This document shows positions 1 to 5,285 of a DNA stretch of 9,175 bases, one piece after another (position 1 is the stretch's first letter; each line of letters starts with the position of its first letter). Source of the stretch: an uncultured Eubacteriales bacterium (GTDB taxonomy: Bacteria; Bacillota; Clostridia; Oscillospirales; Oscillospiraceae); assembly GCA_900550615.1 (NCBI GenBank), contig URSX01000069.1, forward strand, positions 1 through 9,175, read 5' to 3'. The notes under the pieces were generated by a model. The model had not been told where the DNA came from, searched no databases, and saw only the letters and a list, made by a program, of their open reading frames with translations. Position numbers and translations under genes: made by a program.

Positions 1-1
1 G

Positions 2-43
2 GAAGTAGAAATCTACTACCGCTTCATCGGCAAAATCGACTGA
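2..43 (+). CDS. C-terminal end of a probable large serine recombinase (partial)
   Basis: Only the last 13 codons are in the window; they read EVEIYYRFIGKID before a TGA stop. I recognise this as resembling the extreme C-terminus of large serine recombinases of the TndX/TnpX type, in the tail region usually called DUF4368, which often ends in an 'EIxIYYxFIGxI' pattern. Such enzymes excise and integrate transposons and integrative elements in Clostridia by serine-linked strand exchange, and their genes often lie at one extreme end of the element. The position fits, because a truncated chromosomal gene begins about 35 bases downstream. The call rests on a short tail pattern and on context; no catalytic domain is visible here, so another protein with a similar tail cannot be excluded. 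Confidence 0.6.
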   Translation, partial: EVEIYYRFIGKID

Positions 44-86
44 CCTTTCTTTTTTACCCAACAATATCTTTAATTAAGGGAAACGG
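44..86. mobile_element. Inferred right end of a recombinase-encoding element and its insertion junction
   Basis: Between the recombinase stop and the regulator remnant lies a short AT-rich stretch ending in TTTAATTAAGGGAAACGGG. The regulator reading frame is open only from base 74 (TAA at 71-73), and its sequence becomes recognisable at GAA ACG GGT (80-88), the E-T-G of the usual 'WExG' in XRE proteins. The chromosome/element boundary is therefore probably at about 76-82. TndX/TnpX-type recombinases are known to use a GA crossover dinucleotide, and a GA is present at 80-81. The other end of the element is outside the window, so the exact att core cannot be fixed. Confidence 0.5.
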
Positions 87-409
87 GTGCATCTGCGCCG
101 GATGTAGAGGGGCTGCGGGCCCTGTGCCGGGCACTGGACGTGTCCGCTGACCGATTGGTGGAGGGTGCGGAGCAGGAGTCAAAACTCATCCGGGATCGGA
201 AAGACCTGTTCAATGGTTTTTTTTACAGTTTTTTGTTGGTGATGTTCGCCGCCGGGGTGGCCATGCGCATTGTGAACCATATTAATATTGAGATATACAG
301 TATTTGGATCACCCAGGTGGCAAATCTCATGATGCTTTTGCCTGTCGTTACGTTTTTCGCCATGGCTGCAGTCCACTTGTTTCGCAAGAAGAAACCGAAC
401 CCTTCCTGA
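80..409 (+). pseudogene. 3' part of a membrane-anchored XRE-family HTH regulator, 5' end missing
   Basis: The frame opens after the TAA at 71-73. Its first recognisable residues, ETGASAPDVEGLRALCRALD followed by VSADRLVEG, match the back of a Cro/C1-type HTH domain (typical pattern WExGxxxPDxxxLxxLaxxLgVSvDxLL). The first helices and the recognition helix are absent. After a charged linker come two hydrophobic segments, about residues 25-43 and 54-80 counted from the GTG at 140, and a basic RKKK tail. The intact protein was therefore probably a DNA-binding domain tethered to the membrane. No ATG with a good ribosome binding site exists. A GTG at 140 could at most give an 89-residue membrane peptide lacking the HTH. 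The break coincides with the inferred element end, so I interpret this as disruption by insertion. Base composition is less GC-rich than in the gcv genes. Confidence 0.65.
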
Positions 410-430
410 CCGCTGCCCATAAAACAAGTA

Positions 431-473
431 AAAAAGGAGGCCCCTCCACGCGAAAACAGAGGGCCTCCTTTTT
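431..473. terminator. Strong hairpin terminator between regulator remnant and gcv promoter
   Basis: A perfect 13-bp inverted repeat has arms 431-443 (AAAAAGGAGGCCC) and 461-473 (GGGCCTCCTTTTT) with a 17-nt loop. The GC-rich core is flanked by A5 on one side and T5 on the other, so it can act in both directions. It lies 22 bases after the regulator stop and upstream of the gcv promoter, insulating the operon from readthrough out of the mobile element. The arms contain an AGGAGG sequence, but no start codon follows at a usable distance. Confidence 0.85.
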
Positions 474-476
474 CGC

Positions 477-516
477 GCCCATGCATCACCCGCTCTGTCC
501 CGGCTTTTGCATGGGC
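477..516. repeat. 9-bp perfect inverted repeat upstream of the gcv promoter
   Basis: GCCCATGCA (477-485) is repeated inverted as TGCATGGGC (508-516), separated by 22 bases. It ends 17 bases before the -35 box. It could be a binding site for a dimeric regulator, a second hairpin extending the upstream terminator, or chance. No T-run follows the right arm, so it is not itself a standard intrinsic terminator. Confidence 0.4.
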
Positions 517-533
517 AAGAAGCAAAATTTACC

Positions 534-563
534 TTGACAAAGCTGCTTTTCCGATGATAAAAT
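534..563 (+). promoter_or_regulatory. Sigma-70/SigA-type promoter of the glycine cleavage operon
   Basis: A perfect -35 hexamer TTGACA (534-539) is followed after 18 bases by TAAAAT (558-563), a 5/6 match to the -10 consensus. Transcription would start near 570. That leaves about 30-50 bases of leader before the first glycine aptamer and about 285 bases of leader before the first start codon. No other comparably good promoter is seen in front of the operon. Confidence 0.8.
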
Positions 564-599
564 CAAGAAGTGGTATAGATTACCCGTTTACAAGTCCAT

Positions 600-816
600 A
601 TTGTTCGGATGATGGGATCGGGAGAGTCCGCCGCAGGCGGCGCCGAAGGGGAACGCAGAAGCTCTCAGGCAAAAGGACCGATTCTGGACGATACTCCGAA
701 AAGGCCGGACGGCAACGCCCGACCACCGAAGGTGCAACCTTCCCCGGCGGGGAGGGGAATCTCTCAGGTAACTCAACGGGGGCGCAGGGCCAGAAAGCGG
801 CTTTGCGTCCTTTTTT
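600..816 (+). promoter_or_regulatory. Tandem glycine riboswitch with terminator expression platform
   Basis: Two glycine aptamers follow one another. Aptamer I shows P1 ATCGG/CCGAT (617-621/678-682), P2 GAGAG/CTCTC (622-626/662-666), a P3 hairpin CCGCC-GCA-GGCGG (628-640) and the conserved GCCGAAGGGG (642-651) and CTCTCAGGCAAAAGGACCG (662-680). A linker containing GGACG leads to aptamer II. Its P1 can be CTCCG/CGGGG (694-698/777-781), followed by an imperfect P3 hairpin, the conserved CCGAAGGTGCAA (726-737), a hairpin 738-756 with loop GGC, and CTCTCAGGTAA (761-771). Known glycine riboswitches of this type sense glycine and usually switch GCS operons on. The downstream terminator overlaps P1 of aptamer II, so ligand binding should prevent termination. 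P2 of aptamer II is weaker than usual (see findings). Confidence 0.93.
779..816 (+). terminator. Riboswitch-controlled intrinsic terminator (expression platform)
   Basis: A hairpin can form between GGGCGCA (780-786) and TGCGTCC (804-810), continuing inward as GGGCC with GGCTT (787-791/799-803), with a loop at about 792-798. It is followed directly by T6 (811-816). The 5' arm shares bases 779-781 with the 3' strand of the aptamer II P1 helix (777-781), so the two structures exclude each other. With glycine bound, P1 should form and the operon be read; without glycine, transcription should stop before gcvT. The mechanism is inferred from pairing seen by eye. Confidence 0.8.
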
Positions 817-840
817 GCTGCCCAAAAAGAAACGATCTTT

Positions 841-847
841 AAGGAGG
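841..847 (+). promoter_or_regulatory. Ribosome binding site of gcvT-glyA
   Basis: AAGGAGG, a full Shine-Dalgarno match, ends 7 bases before the ATG at 855. It fixes the start of the first operon gene, downstream of the riboswitch terminator. Earlier in-frame or overlapping ATGs lie in structured leader RNA and lack such a site. Confidence 0.85.
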
Positions 848-854
848 AAAAAGA

Positions 855-3500
855 ATGAGCGAACTGAAACGTACCCAGTTATACGATGTCCATGTAGCGG
901 CCGGTGCCGAGATGGTGGACTTCGGCGGATGGGAAATGCCCATCCAGTACCCCGGCGGCATCATCGCCGAGCACCTGTATACCCGTCAGGTGTGCAGCCT
1001 GTTCGATGTGTCCCACATGGGCCGCCTGCTCATCGAGGGGCCCCAGCGCAAGGAATTTTTGCAGCATGTGCTGACCAGCAACGTTGCGGCGCTGGATGTG
1101 GGCCTGGCCCAGTACTGTATCATCCCCAACGAGAACGGCGGCGCCGTGGACGACGCCTACCTGTATATGTTCCAAGAGGACAACTACCTGCTGGTGGTAA
1201 ACGCCGCCAACACCGAGAAAGACCTGGCCCACCTGCGCGGGGCGCTGCAGGGCTTTGACTGCACCATCACCGACATTTCCAAGGACTGGGCCGCCATTGC
1301 CGTGCAGGGCCCCCGGAGCAAGGAAATGCTCACCGATCTCAACGGCGGCGCGCAGATGACCGAGCCCATGAAGAACGCCTTGGGCACTGTCTCCCTGGAG
1401 GGACACTATGCCCGGGTAGCCAAGACCGGCTATACCGGCGAGCCTCTGGGCTATGAGGTCTATGTCCGCAGCGAGGATGCTGCGTGGCTGTGGAACCGTC
1501 TGGTGGAGATGGGGGCACATCCTGCGGGTCTCGGCGCCCGGGATACCCTGCGTATGGAGGCGTCCATGCCCCTGTACGGCCACGAGATGGGCACCGCCGC
1601 CGACGGCAGCGAGATCCCCATTTTCGCCGTGCCTCTGGCCAAGTTCGCCGTGAGCTTTTCGGAGCAGAAGGGCGACTTCATCGGCCGCAAGGCTCTGGAG
1701 AAGCAGCATGAGGCTTTTATGAAGTACATGGATCGGGACTTCAGCGACCTGTCCGCTCTGCCCCGGAAGATTGCGCCCATCGCGCTGCTGGACCGGGGCG
1801 TTATGCGCGCCGGTATGGAAATCTACCAGGGTGACAAGCTGGTGGGCTGGGTCACCAGCGGCACCATGGTGCCCTACTTCAAGTCCGAGGGCGAGGGCCT
1901 TGCCACTGTGATTCTGGAGGCCAGCGGCAAGCGCGCCATCGGCCTGTGCTATATTGACAGCGATATCCTCACCGACGATACCGTGGAGGTGGATGTCCGC
2001 GGCAAGCGCCTGAAGGCCGTGATCCCCGCCCGCCACATGAGCGTGGGTGCGCCTCCCTTTGCCCGGCCTCTGCTGTACGGTGTGGAGGAGCTGGACCACA
2101 CCGTCGGCTCCGGCGACCGGGCACCCAAGGCTCTGGAGCTGGTGAAGAAGGCCTTGGAGAACCACACCTGGCGTCAGGAAGAGTGCATCAACCTGATCCC
2201 CTCCGAGAACACCCCCAGTCGGGCCGTGCGCCTGCTCAGCGGCAGCGATCCCGCCTGCCGGTATGCCGAGCACAAGAAGATCCTGGCCTTCTATGAGAAG
2301 GAAGTGTTCTACTATCAGGGCACCAAGTTCATCGATGAGGTGGAGCGCCGCCTGGTGGAGGAAATGCGCGCCTACTTCGGCTGCACCGAGGTGGAGACCC
2401 GTACCCTCAGCGGCCAGATGTCCAACATGGCCGTGTTCTCCGCCCTGATGGACTGGAAGAATCGGACCGACCGCAAGCACGAGGCCAAGCGCCTGGGCTA
2501 TGTGATGAACAACCACATCATCAAGGGCGGCCACCTGTCTGCCCAGCCCATGGGCGCCCTGCATGACTACATCGCCATCGATCCCGTGACGGAGAAGCCC
2601 GCCGTGGTGAACTTCCCCGTGTGCGCCGATAACCCCTACAAGATGGACGTGGAGGAGACCAAGAAGCTCATCGACCGCTACCGCCCGGAGCTGATCGTGT
2701 TCGGCAAGAGCATGGTGCTGCATAAGGAGCCTGTGGCCGCCATCCGCCAGTTTGTGGACGAGCAGAAGATCCCCACCACCATCATGTACGATATGGCCCA
2801 TGTGCTGGGCCTCATCGGCGACCATTTCCAGAAGCCCTTTGCCGAGGGCGCGGAGATCGTCACCGGCTCCACCCACAAGACCTTCTTCGGCCCTCAGCGC
2901 GGCGTCATCGGCGTGAATTATAAGGAAGAGGATCTGAAGTACGGCCTGTGGAAGACCATCGAGAGCCGTACCTTCCCCGGCAGCGTCTCCAACCACCACC
3001 TGGGTACCCAGCTGGGTATGCTCATGGCTGCCTACGAGATGAACCAGTTCAAGGAGGCCTATCAGAAGGCCATCATCGACAATGCTAAGTCCTTTGCCCG
3101 CAGCCTGAAGGCCAACGGCCTGGATGTGGCAGGTGACCCTGCCATCGACTACACCGAGACCCACCAGGTCATCGTGTCCGTGGGCTACGGCGAGGGTCCC
3201 GAGATCGCCGAGCGCCTTGAGCAGAACAACATCGTGGTCAACTACCAGGCCACTCCCGACGAGGAGGGCTTCACTGCCTCCGGTGCCCTGCGTATGGGTG
3301 TCAGCGAGATGACCCGCTTCGGCTTCGAGGCCGCGGACTTTGACAAGCTGGCTCAGCTGATGGCGGACTGCATCCTCCGGGGCAAGGGCGTGAAGGAGGA
3401 CGTGAAGAAGCTGCGCAGCCAGCATCTGGAGATGCGCTACTGCTTCAGCGATGCCGAGATTGACGAGGCTCTGGAGACCCTGGCTGCCAAGCTGGTGTAA
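855..3500 (+). CDS. gcvT-glyA: Fused aminomethyltransferase (GCS T-protein) and serine hydroxymethyltransferase
   Basis: An 881-residue two-enzyme protein. Residues 1-400 are GcvT, which transfers the methylene group from aminomethyl-lipoyl-H to THF, giving 5,10-methylene-THF and ammonia. Seen here are the start pattern with FGGWEMPIQY (23-32), DVSHMG (51-56), the GGAVDD segment holding the catalytic Asp (Asp99/Asp100), the signature LGARDTLRMEASMPLYGHEM (226-245) and a C-terminal barrel to about ARHMSVGAPP (392-401). A linker of roughly 25 residues leads to a PLP-dependent SHMT-like domain (about 425-881). That domain has IPSEN (448-452), YAE (470-472), YYQG (486-489), GGH (558-560), DMAH (646-649), the PLP lysine in THK (Lys675) and Arg813 in ALRMGV. 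It would interconvert serine + THF with glycine + methylene-THF. The join is one open frame with no internal start or stop needed. Several SHMT segments diverge from the usual form, so a related PLP activity is possible. The gene ends in tandem stops (TAA TAG). Confidence 0.93.
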   Translation: MSELKRTQLYDVHVAAGAEMVDFGGWEMPIQYPGGIIAEHLYTRQVCSLFDVSHMGRLLIEGPQRKEFLQHVLTSNVAALDVGLAQYCIIPNENGGAVDDAYLYMFQEDNYLLVVNAANTEKDLAHLRGALQGFDCTITDISKDWAAIAVQGPRSKEMLTDLNGGAQMTEPMKNALGTVSLEGHYARVAKTGYTGEPLGYEVYVRSEDAAWLWNRLVEMGAHPAGLGARDTLRMEASMPLYGHEMGTAADGSEIPIFAVPLAKFAVSFSEQKGDFIGRKALEKQHEAFMKYMDRDFSDLSALPRKIAPIALLDRGVMRAGMEIYQGDKLVGWVTSGTMVPYFKSEGEGLATVILEASGKRAIGLCYIDSDILTDDTVEVDVRGKRLKAVIPARHMSVGAPPFARPLLYGVEELDHTVGSGDRAPKALELVKKALENHTWRQEECINLIPSENTPSRAVRLLSGSDPACRYAEHKKILAFYEKEVFYYQGTKFIDEVERRLVEEMRAYFGCTEVETRTLSGQMSNMAVFSALMDWKNRTDRKHEAKRLGYVMNNHIIKGGHLSAQPMGALHDYIAIDPVTEKPAVVNFPVCADNPYKMDVEETKKLIDRYRPELIVFGKSMVLHKEPVAAIRQFVDEQKIPTTIMYDMAHVLGLIGDHFQKPFAEGAEIVTGSTHKTFFGPQRGVIGVNYKEEDLKYGLWKTIESRTFPGSVSNHHLGTQLGMLMAAYEMNQFKEAYQKAIIDNAKSFARSLKANGLDVAGDPAIDYTETHQVIVSVGYGEGPEIAERLEQNNIVVNYQATPDEEGFTASGALRMGVSEMTRFGFEAADFDKLAQLMADCILRGKGVKEDVKKLRSQHLEMRYCFSDAEIDEALETLAAKLV

Positions 3501-3502
3501 TA

Positions 3503-3542
3503 GCCGGAGTAATAAAGAAAACCGGCGCCCCGCCCTGGCGCC
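3503..3542 (+). promoter_or_regulatory. Intergenic stem-loop(s) between gcvT-glyA and gcvH
   Basis: The 84-base gap holds a 6-bp GC hairpin GGCGCC/GGCGCC (3524-3529/3537-3542) with a 7-nt loop and no T-run after it, so it is not a standard terminator. An alternative pairing GCCGG/CCGGC (3503-3507/3522-3526) uses overlapping bases. Such intercistronic hairpins can stabilise or mark processing of mRNA. Here they could help set the level of H-protein relative to the large fusion enzyme, which is inference only. Confidence 0.45.
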
Positions 3543-3570
3543 ATAAAAAGCGAAAAACAATTTATAAATT

Positions 3571-3575
3571 GGAGG
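3571..3575 (+). promoter_or_regulatory. Ribosome binding site of gcvH
   Basis: GGAGG lies in an AT-rich unstructured stretch, 9 bases before the ATG at 3585. It supports that start and suggests efficient, independent initiation for the H-protein, whose lipoyl arm must serve three enzymes. Confidence 0.8.
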
Positions 3576-3584
3576 TAAAGTATC

Positions 3585-3962
3585 ATGTTGTATCCTGTTG
3601 AGCTGCAGTATTCCAAGTCCCATGAGTGGGTGAAGGTGGAAGACGGCGTCACCGTCGTCGGCATTTCCGATTTTGCCCAGAACGCTCTGGGTGATGTGGT
3701 GTTCGTGAACCTGCCCGCAGAGGGTGACAGCGTTGCCGCCGGTGATGCCTTCGGCGATGTGGAGTCCGTGAAGGCCGTGTCTGACCTGGTGTCCCCTGTC
3801 AGCGGCACCGTGTGCGCCGTGAATGAGGAGCTGCTGGACGCGCCGGAGAAGCTGAACAGCGACCCCTATGGCGCCTGGATCATCAAGGTGGAGAATGTGG
3901 AGGGCAGCGAGGAGCTGCTGGACGCCGCCGCCTACGAGGCATTCTGCACCGAGGAGGGCTAA
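3585..3962 (+). CDS. gcvH: Glycine cleavage system H-protein (lipoyl carrier)
   Basis: At 125 residues this is the usual size for GcvH, the mobile carrier that holds the aminomethyl group between P- and T-proteins and is reoxidised by Lpd. The family pattern is clear throughout: SHEWVKVEDGVTVVGISDFA (12-31), LGDVVFVNLP (35-44), and the lipoylation site ESVKAVSD with Lys63 as the expected lipoyl attachment residue, followed by SPVSGTV and the conserved LNSDPYGAWIIKV (90-102). It has its own good ribosome binding site. Its last codons (GAGGAGGG, 3951-3958) also supply the Shine-Dalgarno sequence for gcvPA, so the two are likely translationally linked. The lplA gene in the same operon is the likely source of its lipoylation. 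Confidence 0.97.
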   Translation: MLYPVELQYSKSHEWVKVEDGVTVVGISDFAQNALGDVVFVNLPAEGDSVAAGDAFGDVESVKAVSDLVSPVSGTVCAVNEELLDAPEKLNSDPYGAWIIKVENVEGSEELLDAAAYEAFCTEEG

Positions 3963-3965
3963 GCT

Positions 3966-5285
3966 ATGGGCAGCTACGTTCCCTCTACCGGGGCGCAGCG
4001 TGAGGAGATGCTCCACGCCGTGGGCGTGAGCAGTACCCGCGACCTGTTCCGGGATGTGCCGGAGCAGATGCTCCTCACCGAGCCGCTGCATATCCCCGAT
4101 GGGATGAGTGAGCTGGAGGTCAGCCGCGTCATGACCGCTATGGCGGAGGAAAACCGTGTGTACGGCACGGTGCTCCGGGGCGCCGGTTCCTACGACCACT
4201 ACATTCCCTCCATCGTCAAGTATATCCCCGCTAAGGAGGAGTTCCTGACGGCTTATACCCCCTATCAGGCGGAGATGAGCCAGGGCTTGCTCCAGTCCAT
4301 CTTTGAGTACCAGACCATGATCTGTGAGCTGACGGGTATGGACGTGTCCAATGCCTCCGTCTATGATGGCGCTACCGCCGCCGCCGAGGCTGCCGCCATG
4401 TGCCGCGACCGCAAGCGCCGGGTGACGCTCATCTCCGGCGCGGCCCATCCCGACACCATCAATACCGTCCGCACCTACTGCTACGGCACCGGCGACGAGC
4501 TGCGCGTGGTGCCCGTGAAGGACGGCAAGACCGATATGTACGCTCTGCGTGAGATGCTCACCGCCGAGGTGGCGTCCTTCTATGTGCAGCAGCCCAACTT
4601 CTTCGGCCAGCTGGAGGACGCGGAGGCTCTGGGTGCCCTGACCCATGAGGCGGGCGCCCTGTATGTCATGGGCTGCAACCCCATCGCCCTGGCCATTATG
4701 AAAACGCCCCGGGCCTGCGGCGCGGATATCGCCGTGGGCGAGGGCCAGCCTCTGGGTCTGCCCATGGGCTGCGGCGGCCCGTATCTGGGCTATATGGCTT
4801 CCACCGACAAGCTCATGCGCAAGCTGCCCGGCCGCATCGTGGGCGAGACCACGGATCATGACGGCCGCCGGGCCTATGTGCTGAGCCTGCAGGCCCGGGA
4901 GCAGCACATCCGCCGGGAAAAGGCCAGCAGCAACATCTGCTCCAACGAGGCCCTGTGCGCCCTGACGGCCGGCCTGTATATGGCCACCATGGGCCCCGAC
5001 GGCATGGCCCAGGCGGCGGAGCAGTCCATGGCCAAGGCACACTACCTGGCTCGGGAGCTGTGCACCATCGACGGCGTGTCCCTGGCCTATACCGGCGAAT
5101 ATTTCCATGAGTTCGTCACCCATATGCCCAAGCGCGAGGAAGTTCTCTCCGCCCTGGCAGAGGCCGATATTCTGGGCGGCCTGCCCGTAGGAGAGGACGG
5201 CGTTCTGTGGTGCGCCACGGAGAAGGTTTCCCGGGCGCAGCTGGATAAAGCTGTGAACGCTGTGAAGGAGGTGCTGGCAAAATGA
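3966..5285 (+). CDS. gcvPA: Glycine dehydrogenase (decarboxylating) subunit 1, P-protein alpha
   Basis: A 439-residue homologue of the N-terminal half of P-protein, which in many Firmicutes and archaea is split into two subunits forming an (alpha-beta)2 enzyme. With subunit 2 it binds glycine on PLP, releases CO2 and passes the aminomethyl group to lipoyl-H. Conserved segments seen are YVPSTGAQREEML (4-16), FRDVPEQ (28-34), RGAGSYDHYIP (71-81), AYTPYQAEMSQGLLQSIFEY (96-115), the TGMDVSNASVYDGATAAAEA stretch (123-142) and GAAHPDT. The PLP lysine is in subunit 2, as expected. The start is 3 bases after the gcvH stop, with GAGGAGGG at 3951-3958. The stop overlaps the gcvPB start (ATGA), so the two subunits should be made in matched amounts. 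Confidence 0.97.
   Translation: MGSYVPSTGAQREEMLHAVGVSSTRDLFRDVPEQMLLTEPLHIPDGMSELEVSRVMTAMAEENRVYGTVLRGAGSYDHYIPSIVKYIPAKEEFLTAYTPYQAEMSQGLLQSIFEYQTMICELTGMDVSNASVYDGATAAAEAAAMCRDRKRRVTLISGAAHPDTINTVRTYCYGTGDELRVVPVKDGKTDMYALREMLTAEVASFYVQQPNFFGQLEDAEALGALTHEAGALYVMGCNPIALAIMKTPRACGADIAVGEGQPLGLPMGCGGPYLGYMASTDKLMRKLPGRIVGETTDHDGRRAYVLSLQAREQHIRREKASSNICSNEALCALTAGLYMATMGPDGMAQAAEQSMAKAHYLARELCTIDGVSLAYTGEYFHEFVTHMPKREEVLSALAEADILGGLPVGEDGVLWCATEKVSRAQLDKAVNAVKEVLAK

Noticed and set aside
433..447. AGGAGG near 435-440 as a ribosome binding site
   Set aside because: It is the left arm of the terminator hairpin and no start codon with a real frame follows at a suitable distance.
223..525. Minus-strand frames opposite the XRE remnant and terminator
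   Set aside because: The hydrophobic parts are the complement of the real membrane segments, and the frame crosses a strong terminator.
554..1258. Plus-strand frame of 234 codons starting at the -10 region and running through the riboswitch into gcvT
   Set aside because: It is arginine-rich nonsense that translates structured leader RNA and the wrong frame of gcvT; it starts upstream of the predicted transcription start.
879..5123. 1414-codon open frame on the minus strand, antisense to gcvT-glyA, gcvH and most of gcvPA
   Set aside because: It lies opposite three clearly recognised genes, has low-complexity composition rich in Gly, His, Ala, Leu and Val, no recognisable domain and no ribosome binding site that I can see. 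GC-rich codon choice in the sense genes avoids the codons that would give antisense stops, which explains its length.
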